NCBI GenBank assembly: GCA_011317545.1
Contig: WUJK01000006.1
Span: forward strand, 930,001-994,000
Reading direction: 5' to 3'
Source: Coniella vitis
Taxonomy: Eukaryota > Ascomycota > Sordariomycetes > Diaporthales > Schizoparmaceae
Length of the DNA stretch: 64,000 nt
This document shows, in pieces, positions 12,647 to 24,299 of this stretch. Each line of letters begins with the position of its first letter. The stretch's first letter is position 1. Position numbers and translations under genes: made by a program. The notes under the pieces were generated by a model, which saw nothing but the letters and a program-made list of their open reading frames with translations, had not been told where the DNA came from and did not search any database.

Positions 12647-13971
12647 TTTGTTCGTACAAGGTACATAGTAGCTGCTCCAACATTGATTCCTTCCCGCCCC
12701 ATCCCATCAATCCCACCGCCGACTGGACTGGAGCCTGGATATTCACCTCTTTTCCGCTCTCTCGATCGCACTACTCTATCTCTCTCTGTGTGTGCTCTCT
12801 CCCGATCTCGCCATCGCTGAGCGCAGAGAAAGAAGAAGAAGCAGCAGCAGCAGCCAGCAGGAGGAGCATCACCGATCAAGTGGAAAGAAGAACAAAGAGA
12901 CTTCTTACGACAAGACTATTAGTGCCGCCGCTGCTGTCAGCCAGTCCTGCACAGACCAGACCAGACGAACCATCGAGAAGCCAACAAGACGAGAAGGCCA
13001 ACCTAACCAACCTTGAATGTTATTCACAGCCTGACAAGTGACCGAATCTCCCTGCCGCGTGCTGCATCGCCTTGCCTTGCCTTTCGCTCCAGCCTGCCCT
13101 GCGCTGTTTCGAGTTCACTCGGACTCCGACTCGACTCGACTACCAATATTAGGTGTCAGGTGTCTGTGTGTGTGCGCTAAGTTGTGCAAGCAACTGCCGT
13201 CTTGTCACTGCCCTCTCTGCTTTGCACTGCTCTGCGCTGCTACGGTCAAAGATTAGGCCCCCCCCCCGAGTTGGTTTTTGCGCACTGAGCCTCTGTCCAT
13301 TGTCTTTGGCAAGATCCATTTGCCCCAGCCAGCCATCGGCAATCAGAAGCAGGGTTCTCGATTGCCGAATCCAGAACTTCAACTCAGACCTGCGGTGTGG
13401 TGTGTTTCCCGTTCGGTCCGCTCCAACTTGCTCTGCTCTCTGCTCTGCTCTGGCTCTGCTGCCTCTCTACCTCTCTTCTCCCTCGCCGCCATCCGGTTCC
13501 CGCCCATCCAACCAATTCCAATTCAGGCCATCGAGACTCTTCTCAGCCACCACCGATTCCGCTACTCCTCGCCATTGCCGTCGCTGCTTGCTGTTGCTGT
13601 TGCTGCTGCGGCCGCCCCTCCCCCCCCGCCAAAGACCGCCCTGTCTCCTACGATAGCCACTGCAACACTCGGCGCTGCACACACCGTCATCATCTTTACA
13701 GCCATTGCCTCGCCTTTGCCGCCTTCCTATACTACAAACGCCACTACTTCGCTACCCAGCTAGCTGCGCACACCTCTTGCTACCAGCTTCTCCCTTCTCG
13801 ACAAAGCTTAGCGCTCTGGCCAGGACATGTCGCCGCTTTGCTTTCGTCCGCCTTCACACGCCTAGTGCAATTCCTTAACTCTTCCGTAACAAGCCATTCA
13901 CAAGCCGCGATCACCGCACGCGAAGCAGACTTTCTACCGCTTTGCTACCGTGGCCAAGCTCCACGTCCCAG

Positions 13972-14079
13972 GTACGTGACAAACGCCCGAGCCTGCGGCT
14001 CAGGTCAGAGCTGCCCTTGACTTGGGACGACTCGTGATGATTGACGTGCATGCATTCCAGTTGTGCTTGCTTACCTCAG
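13972..14079 (+). other. Candidate intron in the G-alpha 5' leader
   Basis: A good donor (CCCAG|GTACGTGAC, intron from 13972) is followed by acceptors at 14060 (GCATTCCAG) and 14079 (TTACCTCAG). It lies about 780 bp upstream of the G-alpha start codon, in pyrimidine-rich leader-like DNA. The inference rests on splice-site shape alone. Confidence 0.3.
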
Positions 14080-14854
14080 GTGCTTGCTCGAAACCCAGTC
14101 CTACAGATCCCGACCGACCCACTTCCCCCGAGCCCAGAGGGTGTTTCTTTTATCGTCACGACGTCCTGCGCCTGTCACGTCGACGTTGTTTGATTGCGCC
14201 CGCGCGCCCAATCTCGCGATTAACACACGAGTTTACGGAAGTCTGCGTTGTCCCATTTTGTCTCGGGAAGCCTCACCTCCAACACGTCGCCTCCAATAAC
14301 TTCCCAACTCATCAACTCACCCCCGCTCTTCCAACCTCCAATAGCTTCCGAAACTTTGTTCGCCAGAAAACGCCCCGTTCCCGTTACAGCAAAGCGGGAG
14401 GCGAGCTACTCCAAGTTCAACGGCTTGGAAGCTCCCAGGAACTCAGCCCTTCAATTCTAATACTTTGCCTTCCTTTGATCCGACAGCAGGCCTGCTGCAA
14501 CGACACACGCTGTACGAGACGATTTATTGAGCCGATACTGTTACTTTTGCTGTTTTTCGAGAACGATAAGAGTCGCTGTACACACGACAAAACCAGCTTG
14601 ATCGGTTCGAACTTGCCGCACCACGTCATACTCTGCATCTTTTGAGTCCAGCCAACCGCACGCTCCATGGGCGTCGAGCTCTGCCTGTCGCAAGCGACCT
14701 CGCCTCCATTCTAGAGCCCGAGCTGCACCGTCAGTCCGTCTTCAGACCTTATCGCCCTCTTTTTGTCTTGAAAAAATATTTCTTTTCGCTTGTTCTCTTT
14801 TCTTTTGCCTCATAAAAGTGGCTCCTTCGAGGGCTCGAAAATTCAACCGCCAAG

Positions 14855-16282
14855 ATGGGTGCTTGCATGAGTTCGAGCGGTGATGTGACGGACCAGAAGA
14901 AGCGCAGCCAGAAGATTGACAAGGATTTGGAAGAGGATTCGAAACGGTTAAGGAAAGAATGCAAGATTCTTTTGCTAGGTACGTTGGCCAGGGTGCATGC
15001 GGCGCGGCGCAAAGACGGCAGAGCTTGGATCAGCACTTGAACAAAGGGGAGGCTAACCCAATACCTTTGTGTGCAGGCTCTGGTGAGAGCGGCAAGTCCA
15101 CCATCGTAAAACAGATGAAGATTATCCACCTCAAGGGCTACTCGGATGATGAACTCTACCACTACCGCCCGACAGTGTTCAAGAACCTGATAGAATGTGC
15201 AAAGGCCGTCATAAATGCCATGCGTCAATTCGACATCCAGCCGGAAAAAGAGGAAACCCGAGCTCTGTGCGATTTCCTGCTCGAATACAGCGTCGAGTCT
15301 GGGCCACAGGCCGTGATTGATGAGAAGGTAGCAGCAGCAATACAAGCAATATGGAATGATCCAGCCAGAGTGCAACTCATGGAGCGGCAAACAGAATTCT
15401 ATCTGATGGACTCTGCTGAGTAGTAAGTTTGATTGTGGTACTCCCACAAAGTTGTCGGGCCGGTCACGGTACTAATGACGAGTTCGCTAGCTTTTTCGAG
15501 CAAGCGAAGCGAATCGTGCGGCAGGACTACCTACCCAACGAGATGGACGTCCTTCGAGCAAGAACCAAGACCACGGGTATATATGAGACTCGCTTTCAAA
15601 TGGGCCAGCTCAGCATCCAGTAAGCATTTTCATGACAAAGAGGGATTATCGGGAGATATCGATGTGCCCCTGGACTGACTTGCACGATCCAAAGCATGTT
15701 TGACGTGGGTGGACAAAGAAGCGAACGCAAGAAATGGATACACTGTTTTGAGAATGTGACATCCATCATCTTTTGCGTGGCTCTCAGCGAATATGATCAA
15801 GTACTTCTGGAAGAGAACAGCCAGGTATGTACAATACGTGCACTCTATGCAAGGCGCGAAAGTTGATCTAACCAGAACTAGAACCGAATGATGGAGAGTT
15901 TACTATTGTTCGATTCAGTCGTCAACTCGCGATGGTTCATGCGCACAAGCATAATATTGTTCCTCAACAAAGTCGACATATTCAAACAGAAACTTGGCAG
16001 ATCACCTCTCGGCAACTACTTTCCTGATTACTCTGGCGGAGACGATGTGAACAAAGCTGCCAAATATCTCTTGTGGCGGTTCAACCAAGTCAATCGAAAT
16101 CATCTTAACCTCTATCCTCAGTCAGTTCCCAATTTCTCTTTAACGTGGGCTTTATGACCGTGTTCGGCTAACGTAAAATTAGTTTAACACAAGCAACCGA
16201 TACATCAAATATCCGGCTAGTATTTGCAGCCGTCAAGGAAACCATTCTAAATAATGCCTTGAAGGATTCAGGCATTCTATGA
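14855..16282 (+). CDS. gna-3: Heterotrimeric G-protein alpha subunit, fungal group III
   Basis: Six exons (14855-14978, 15077-15422, 15491-15619, 15695-15824, 15882-16120, 16183-16282) give 355 residues, the standard length. MGAC at the N-terminus carries Gly2 for myristoylation and Cys4 for palmitoylation, so it should sit on the plasma membrane. All GTPase motifs are present: P-loop GSGESGKS from about residue 42 (the first intron splits the first Gly codon), switch I RTKTTG with Arg181, DVGGQ with Gln207, NKVD, and TQATDT. The C-terminus KDSGIL and KIIHLKGYSDDEL place it in group III with Neurospora GNA-3 and Aspergillus GanB. These act upstream of adenylate cyclase in nutrient sensing, germination and development. 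Position -4 from the C-terminus is Ser, not the Cys that pertussis toxin modifies. Subgroup assignment is from memory of family signatures. Confidence 0.95.
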
Positions 16283-17295
16283 TTACTGTTGGCTGGCTCG
16301 TTTTGTTTTTCGTTGATTTTCTTTCTGTCATGCGGTTCATGTCTCAGTGATTTTCTTCTTTTTTTTTTCCTTTAAGAGCGGTCTTTACCAAACCATGCAT
16401 AAGTTTGGCGTTTGGGAGGGGGCGTCTAGTTATCATTCCTCGCGCGGGTCGGCGGCGTTGTGGCAACGGTCATTGTTACATCAACAAGGCGCAAAGACAA
16501 CCCTTGGTTTTCCTTTGATTATTTGAATAACTGGGGGGAGGTGCTGGGGGAACATTTACTTGGTAGCGAACGTGGGCGACGACTAACATATCCTTTGGTC
16601 TTTTTTCGCGCTCTTGTCATGGAGGAATACGTCTTCTTTTTAATGGGATACGGTTGGCTACGCTCCAGCCGGGTTAAATTCTGTGTCATGATATCAGTTT
16701 GTCGTTTGTGGAAAGCAAGATCCAACAAGGCATTCTTTTGCGATATTCTGTTTGGGGAAACGACACGAAATTGGAATCGGGTCGATCGTTCACGACACAC
16801 GGCGTGGACGAAGGCGGGAAAGGGGGAAGCGAGGGGGGAAATACATTCGACAGTACAACCTACTTGAACATGATAGGACGTTCGAAATGGTTCTAGACTC
16901 GTCAAATAATTGCCAATAATTCCCCATTGAAAGAGTCCAAGAAAACGGCCCCCCCCCCCCCAAAATGAATGAATGAATTGTTAGCAGTTTATTCAAGTAC
17001 TGAAGAAAACCATGGGAAAATGGGGAGGGAGAGTCAGTGAATAGTTGATATCTGGCTAATGAATCAGAAAGCAGAATCAATCAACAGAGAGATTAAGAAT
17101 AAAGAGAATTAAGACAGACTTGCAAGGCTATTATAGGGTACACAAGTGCTTATGTATTATACAGTTCAATTGCAAAAGAGTCGTTGAGAGAGTTGACGAT
17201 TTTCCCAAGTTTGGAAAGCAACAGCAACAACCCCTGCCCGTACCCGCAAGCGCCCCTCTCCACCCCCCCACCCACTCGAGCTATGTAAAGTCACA

Positions 17296-17306
17296 GTACA
17301 TAGTAC
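17296..17306 (-). repeat. Dispersed 11-bp element, exact copy
   Basis: GTACATAGTAC on the plus strand, the reverse complement of the copies at 2178 and 2472. Confidence 0.6.
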
Positions 17307-19047
17307 ACAACCCCGGATCGGCGTCGCCAAACCCAGTGCTCCACATGGTGGTACGTCTTTTGTTTTTCGCAATTGTTCGATTATTCCTGCCCAGTCCACA
17401 GTAATTGCTTCTGAAGAGGTTGTGTATCTAAAGTACCGAGTACTGTACATGAAACTTGAAGGCCTACGGTACCTGCCTACCACAGACCGGTCAGTCAGTA
17501 TCAGAGGTGTGCAATATGTCAATGGATATACCGTACATATAGTTGCATGCACAATGACATCAATTATATGGTCAACTTGAGGCAGTGGGAGGGAACTGGG
17601 GTATGGGCATTGAGATGGACTGTTGCTTTTTCGTTCATTGTTGTAATCGTGTGCGTGTCTCTGTCTCTGTCTAGTCTGTGCTCTTAATGCATCGTTTATA
17701 TATTGAGAATCCCTTGTCGGTCATCAGGTAGCGTCGATTGCTGTATGGGCATTTCTAGCCATGTTGATATACATAGTATTGTGATTTGGTCCTTGCTCAG
17801 TCTTGGCCAAGGGTGTCAAAGGGCGCTTGCTGCTGTCGTCGATGCTGTGCTACGGGGAAAAGCAGGTAAACAATGGGCTCTATGATCCAAGATGGCAAAA
17901 AGACTGTGGCAGTGTGTACACATAGAGTAAGCTTTTTGTAAGCGTTCTCCTGTTCAATCACAATCGGCTGAAAGCGCGAGAGTGAAGGTGGAGCGGATGC
18001 GGTAGTACTGTACACACACACTACATAGTATGTACTATATGATAGTAGTAAGTGCTCCCGCAACAAATGCTGTGATTGGCTGGGATCGATTATTGAACTA
18101 GAAACGGCTGTGCGTGTAAGTGCATACTATTGAAGTCAGTACCTCCTTTGACTCAGAGCCCCTCCGAAGCCAGATAGCACTTATGGTCCAAGGTATGCAA
18201 GAGGCTTCTCAGACTCGAGACGAGGATGAGCCAAGTCAAACCCAAACACCGCCCTCCAACGGCCACGGGCCCAACCGCAGCAGGCACATTTTGACGCCAA
18301 CAGAATTGCATGCACGTTGCCGTAGCAGGATGTGGCCCAATACCTGTTTTTTTTGTTCCCCCCCCCCTAATGCGTTGCTTTGCTTGGTTGGATTTTGTGC
18401 TTGCGTTGCTGTTCCTTGGTTGTCCGACAACACCGACCGCGCAAGCTATTCTCGGGCACCGCCGGTCCTGTTTTGCGATGAAGCAAAAATGGCGTGGTGT
18501 CAATGCCAGCAAGAGCAAGGTTCGAGACAACGGGGTGCGTCTGCCTGGATTAGAAGTCTCGATCCTGCTGTTGACGCTGTGCGGTCCCTGGCATTGGTGA
18601 GCTGCTTACCTCGTCATTACGGGCCTTAAGCGCCAGCAAGAGAGGGGTGACAAGGAGCAAAGAAGCTTGTCAGAGATCGCGATACACACGCGATGGGGTG
18701 CGTCTCTTGCTGCATGGAGATGGAACCGTGTTCGGGCCGAGTTTCATTGAAGCAACGTCTCGCGAGGTGCACTCGACTTGCTCGGTCTTTTGTTTGGGCA
18801 TGGACGGTGAGCACGAGCACGCAAAGTAGTAATGAGATGGGATGAGAGGGGGGCCGCTTTCGCTGCAGCCAGCTCCCGAGCCTGTTGCTTTTACTACTAC
18901 ACAGTATGTACCCAGGTATAATCGTACAAATCCCTTGGCGTAGCGCCTTCCCGCAGATGCGGACTATGTAAGTACATTCTTAGCCGCGAGCGAACATTAT
19001 CGCGTCTTTGCTGGGAAAGCGCAATCCTCCCTCCCACTCCTCCTTAC

Positions 19048-19053
19048 TATAAA
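19048..19053 (+). promoter_or_regulatory. TATA-like box of the glycogen phosphorylase promoter
   Basis: TATAAA followed by a C/T-rich stretch, about 570 bp before the start codon. CCCCT motifs, which resemble the stress response element bound by Msn2/4-type factors, lie at 19270 and 19422. Short motifs like these are common by chance. Confidence 0.3.
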
Positions 19054-19619
19054 CGTTTCAAGGCCTTGAACCGCTCAATTCCGAGCTACGAGCTACTCAA
19101 CCTTGGCATTGTGCTGGCTTGGCCTGACCGGCTCCTCTGCACCCGGACTTGCACATTTCCAAGGTTGCCAGAACACAGACACACCACACCACAACCCACC
19201 CACCTAGGCCAGCCGGTGCCCCGCCATCTCGTGCCATCCCACCCTTCCTCCCCCAACTTACAGCTTGCCCCCCTGTCCCTGCCCCGGCTACCCCGCCAAA
19301 CACGTATGTGTACTTCGTAGCTCGTGCTCCACTTTCTGCGCTGCCTTTGGACGGCTTACACTCACACCACGCATCTAAGCAACAGAACCGTACTACTACT
19401 TACATAGACCATCTTGTCGTCCCCCTTCTGACTTTCCATACTAGCCTCGTCTCTTTGTCCTTTCTTCTTCCGTCTGTTCCTTATTGCTCTCTTATTCCCG
19501 TTGCTTCCTCCTTGTGGTTCTTCCGTCTCAATTGCCGTCGTTAACTCGCAGCCAAAGGACCTGGTCCATTCATCACACGAGACCAGCATCACTGCAGCTT
19601 CTTGCCTTTTTTGCCCACA

Positions 19620-22600
19620 ATGGCTACTCCTCAGACGCCTCCTCAGCGAATACCCTTGAGGGAGCGTCGCCCTTCCATGGGAGCGCCTATCGTCGACATC
19701 CAGGGCTCTGTTTCCCCAGCTGGTGTCACCAGGCCCAAACACAAGCGAACCTTTACTGGCTTTGGTGCCGGTGATATCAAGAGCGTTGAAGGTAAGCACA
19801 TTTCAAGCCAGCCGTGTCAGCCGTCGTCCAGGAAAGAAAAGGGGAAAGCCTCCTTTTGCTAATCAGGAAACCATGCAATAGCCTCCATCCCAGAACCCCA
19901 GCGTGCAGCATGGACCAAACACCAGATCAAGCCCTTTACCGGCCAAGACGGCTTCGAGAATGAAGTCGTCCGACACGTCGAAACGACACTGGCCCGCAGC
20001 ATGTTCAACTGCGACGAATCCGCAGCCTATGCTGCCACGAGCCTGGCCTTCCGTGACCGCCTGATTTTGGAATGGAACAAGACCCAACAACGCCAGACAT
20101 TTGCCGACAGCAAACGCGTCTACTACCTCTCTCTCGAATTCCTCATGGGCCGCGCTCTCGACAATGCCATGCTCAATATTGGCCAAAAGGACATTGCCAA
20201 GGCCGGATTGAGTGAGCTCGGTTTCCGCATCGAGGACATCATCGACCAGGAGCATGACGCAGCACTTGGCAACGGTGGTCTTGGAAGATTGGCTGCTTGC
20301 TTCTTGGACAGTCTTGCATCCCTCAACTACCCGGCATGGGGCTATGGTTTGAGGTACCGCTACGGTATCTTCAAGCAAGAGAGTGCGTGCTAGATCAACC
20401 CGAGGGGGTCCCTACCCCGAACCATGACGTGCTAACGCCTTCATAGTCATTGATGGATACCAAGTCGAAGTTCCAGACTATTGGCTTGACTTTGTGAGCT
20501 TGAGACCTCTCTGAACTGCAAAGAGCAAGTGACTGACTCCAACAGAACCCTTGGGAATTTCCCCGACACGATGTGACAGTAGACGTGAGTCTTTGCTTTC
20601 ATTCGCTAATCGACTTTCTTCCTACTTCCAGCTAATCGTTCTATAGATCCAATTCTATGGAAACGTCACCAAGTCTCAGGATGACTCTGGCAAGACCCGT
20701 GCCCACTGGGAAGGAGGCGACCATGTGACTGCCATTGCCTACGATGTGCCCATTCCAGGTTACGCAACCCCGTCTACCAACAACCTCAGGTTATGGTCTA
20801 GCAAGGCCGCTAGCGGAGAATTCGACTTCCAAAAGTTCAACTCGGGGGAGTACGAGAGCTCTGTTGCCGACCAGCAGCGTGCCGAGACCATCAGCGCCGT
20901 CCTCTACCCCAACGACAACCTGGAGCGTGGAAAAGAACTTCGTCTCAAGCAGCAGTACTTTTGGGTCGCTGCATCTCTCCACGACATCGTCCGCCGCTTC
21001 AAGAAATCCAAGCGCCCCTGGAGTGAGTTTCCCGACCAGGTCGCTATTCAGCTGAACGACACGCACCCCACCCTTGCTATTGTAGAACTCCAGCGTATCT
21101 TCATTGATATCGAAGGCCTAGAGTGGGATGAGGCTTGGAACATTGTCACACAGACATTTGGCTACACAAACCACACCGTCCTTCCTGAGGCCTTGGAAAA
21201 GTGGAGCGTGCCTCTAGTCCAGAACCTGTTGCCCCGTCACTTGCAAATTATCTACGACATCAACCTGTTCTTCCTGCAAAGCGTTGAGAAGGAGCACCCC
21301 GGTGACCGCGACCTCCTGAGCCGCGTCAGCATTATCGAGGAGTCGCAACCCAAAATGGTGCGCATGGCTTACCTAGCCATTGTCGGGTCCCACAAGGTCA
21401 ATGGTGTTGCCGAATTGCACTCGGACCTCATCAAGACCACGATCTTCAAGGACTTTGTTGAAATCTATGGCCCCGACAAGTTCACAAATGTCACAAACGG
21501 AATCACGCCTCGTCGCTGGTTACACCAAGCCAACCCACGCCTGTCTGAGCTCATTGCCAGCAAGACAGGCAACTATGACTTCCTAAAGGATCTTACAGAG
21601 CTCAACAAGATTGAACTCCACGTCAATGACAAGGAATTCCGCAAGGAGTGGCAAGAAATCAAGTATGCCAACAAAGTCCGCTTAGCCAAGCATATCAAGA
21701 GCAGTACTGGCGTGACTGTGAACCCAGCCGCCCTATTCGATGTGCAGGTGAAGCGCATCCACGAGTACAAGCGCCAGCAGCTCAACATCTTTGGTACCAT
21801 CCACCGATACTTGACGCTCAAGGCGATGTCGCCAGAAGAGAGAAAGAAGGTCCAGCCACGCGTGACAATCTTTGGAGGCAAGGCCGCACCCGGCTACTGG
21901 ATGGCAAAACAGATCATTCACCTGGTCAACAACGTCGGCGCGGTCGTCAACAAGGATGAAGACATTGGTGACCTGCTCAAGGTCGTCTTCCTGGAAGACT
22001 ACAATGTGAGCAAAGCTGAAATCATCACGCCTGCCTCGGACATCAGTGAGCACATTTCCACAGCTGGTACGGAAGCCTCGGGTACCAGCAACATGAAGTT
22101 CGTGCTGAACGGTGGTCTTATTATCGGAACATGTGATGGTGCAAATGTAAGCTGCACATCCTATCCTACCCTCGCATCTCGTGCTCTTGTGGCAGTTAAG
22201 TTTGTTAATGATTCAATACAGATCGAGATCACGCGCGAGATTGGCGAGGACAACATTTTCCTCTTTGGCAACCTGGCCGAGGATGTTGAAGACCTTCGCC
22301 ACGCACACACATATGGCTCGCACAATATCGATCCTGACCTGGCCAAGGTCTTCAAAGCCATCGAGGATGGTGTCTTTGGCCAACCCCATGATTTCTTGGC
22401 CTTGATCTCGGCGGTGCGCGATCACGGAGATTACTACTTGGTGTCGGATGACTTCCACAGCTACATTGAGACACACGCTGTCATTGACGAAGCGTACAAG
22501 AACCAAGATCAGTGGCTGACCAAGTCCATTACGAGCGTGGCACGCATGGGTTTCTTCAGTTCCGACAGATGCATCAATGAATATGCCGAAGAAATTTGGA

Positions 22601-22656
22601 ACATTGAGCCGCTGCCGGCGGACAAGCCTGAGGGTACCAACGGCGGAGAGCTGTAA
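19620..22656 (+). CDS. gph1: Glycogen phosphorylase
   Basis: Six exons (19620-19791, 19882-20382, 20447-20493, 20546-20584, 20647-22146, 22222-22656) give 897 residues, within the normal range for eukaryotic glycogen phosphorylases (GT35). The enzyme releases glucose-1-phosphate from glycogen in the cytosol. Visible signatures are YYLSLEFLMGRAL near the N-terminus, GNGGLGRLAACFLDS, the glycan-binding and active-site region VAIQLNDTHPTLAI, KRIHEYKRQQLN, and the PLP-binding motif EASGTSNMKF with its Lys at about residue 737. The tiny exons 3 and 4 (47 and 39 nt) restore DGYQVEVPDYWLDF and NPWEFPRHDVTVD, which supports the splicing. The N-terminal tail is Pro/Arg/Ser-rich (RERRPSMGAP) and is a likely site of regulatory phosphorylation, as in yeast Gph1; that is inference. 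Confidence 0.96.
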
Positions 22657-23112
22657 GGGACCGGTTGTTTTGGCTTAGATATGCGTGTAGAGGACATGTA
22701 CTTGGAAACCCTCGGCTTCAAGCGAGACTCTAGAATATTCTAGGGCAAAGAGACATGCAACACCTATGCAGGCACTTTTGCAAATTGTTTAGCAACAGTA
22801 ACTTGAATTATTGAATAGCTTCTTGGACACCTATCCCATTTCCTCTGCCTGTCGTATATGTCTTTGGCCCCATTGTTTTTATGCTTGTATAAGGGTAGAG
22901 AGTGATTGACTAAGTGTCCTCACTATACAGGCACCGCATGCCAGCGTCCGAGAGCATAATTAGCCTACTGCCATTATATACAATAACATGGTGCCATGCA
23001 GCATAGTACTCCCAGAATATAGCCGAATAAGAGTCTTGAATTCCTAAGGGGGCCTGCTCCCTGCTGTACCTACGTTATATATATGTATACTTTGCTATCC
23101 GGATAGATAGGA

Positions 23113-23137
23113 TAGGTAGGCAGGTAGGTACTTCTAC
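23113..23137 (+). repeat. 25-bp perfect repeat, copy 1
   Basis: Starts TAGGTAGGCAGG and ends TACTTCTAC. Identical to 34270-34294. A near copy of the dispersed element (GTACTATGTAA) follows within 20 bp. Confidence 0.8.
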
Positions 23138-23789
23138 ACAGGTAACTTACTGTACTATGTAAGGCCACGTGCTCTACCTATAAAGTACTAGTCTAGCTGC
23201 TTAGAGTCCCCCGACTGCCTGGCCACCTGGGTCACTAGGACCCCTAATCTCATCCAAGGATTCAGGGTCTAGAAGCCAATAGTTCCGAGTTGCCATATAT
23301 TTTCGTTTTTGCAGTCTACGGTTCGAGATTGTATCCCCTTCTATCCCCACCCGCTCCGCGTCTCGGCGTGGAGCTCGGTTGACGAATCATTGATACTACA
23401 AATGTATATGCAGTGGACGGAATTTTGTGCTGACCCGAGACTCGATCTATCAGTGCCTCGGAGTAATTGCTGGAAAATCGAAAAAGAGTACGACGTGTGA
23501 GCAGCATGAACTTGCTGTGCTGCCTGCTTTACAATGAATTGCCGTCGCGTAGGAGGTTTATCCTGGAGAATCGTATTGATTGAGGGGGGGGAAGGGGGGA
23601 GGCGCTGTGTCCAGAATGCTTCCGTCTTTTTCTACACGGGGGGCTTGCGCCGCAGGCCGGGGGGGGGGAAGGGAAAGGGAAGCGAGGGCTTCGTCTTTGC
23701 TTTTTGTCCCATCTTTTCTAGCAAATTTCCTACAATCGGAGACGGATCAATCAATTGGGATCCAACCGATATGCAATGTATACCTTTTT

Positions 23790-23813
23790 TCTTCTTCTTC
23801 TTCTTCTTCTTCT

Positions 23814-23864
<51 letters not shown>
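23790..23864. repeat. TTC microsatellite passing into a long T tract
   Basis: About nine TTC units are followed by roughly 48 consecutive T, the longest homopolymer in the window. It is non-coding, and the exact length may be unreliable in the assembly. Confidence 0.9.
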
Positions 23865-24277
23865 CGGTTCTTGCTTGCTATTTTGAGGATACCAGAATAG
23901 GCAATGGCCAAATGGTCGGGGTTCCAGTTATAAATGTCGGGTACACTAGAAGTTTACATAGTATTACCAGAATTACTTATGTATGTAGTAGTATTTGTAC
24001 TATGTCGGATGAGCCTGAGCCCCTTGAAGAGCACCACCAGCGCCACTGCAAAAACCCCCCCTGCTGCAGGTCCAATACTATGTAGCATGGCCAGCCCGCG
24101 CTTGTGGGGCCTGTTGACCACCGTCAATCCGGGTGCTTTCTGTTGCCTCCTCTGTCACAGCCTTCCGGAATCGTTGTTGACATTCAGTTGATGGACTAGA
24201 TAGAATGTCTCTCTGCGTGAGCAAAAGTCAATCGTATAAAAAGTACCTGTCACTGAAGTGTATACCTGGAAAGCAAG

Positions 24278-24299
24278 AGAGAGAGAGAGAGAGAGAGAG
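24278..24299. repeat. GA dinucleotide repeat
   Basis: Eleven GA units in non-coding DNA. Confidence 0.9.

Larger units (their letters stand above)
8359..14854. other. 6.5-kb intergenic region with simple repeats and the G-alpha leader
   Basis: No protein-coding gene could be supported. The stretch begins with the cullin 3' flank and carries G, A and T homopolymers near 9270, 9330 and 9425, AGC trinucleotide runs at 11273-11304, 12622-12646 and near 12840, and CAGC tetranucleotide repeats around 12292-12334. Partial copies of the dispersed 11-bp element occur at about 9637, 9990, 10760, 11255, 12165 and 12655. From about 12700 to 14850 it becomes strongly pyrimidine-rich (CTCTGCTCTGCTCT-type runs) and is probably promoter and long 5' leader of the G-alpha gene. 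ORFs of 100-220 codons here, one with an Ala run from the AGC repeat, have no domains and overlap in several frames. Confidence 0.5.
16283..19619. other. Intergenic region between G-alpha and glycogen phosphorylase
   Basis: No gene supported. It includes the G-alpha 3' flank, a C-run near 16950, one exact copy of the dispersed 11-bp element at 17296, and a dense cluster of partial copies at 18000-18055 (CTACATAGTATGTACTATATG). The last 600 bp are C-rich and probably the glycogen phosphorylase promoter. Confidence 0.5.

Noticed and set aside
12484..14645. Several 100-200-codon plus-strand ORFs before the G-alpha gene
   Set aside because: They overlap one another in different frames, are Ser/Leu/Pro/Cys-rich from CTCTGC-type pyrimidine DNA, and have no recognisable domains. 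Leader DNA explains them.
23316..23507. GGTTCGAGATTG near 23330 as a tRNA B box
   Set aside because: It lacks the full GGTTCGANTCC pattern, and no matching A box or cloverleaf could be built around it.
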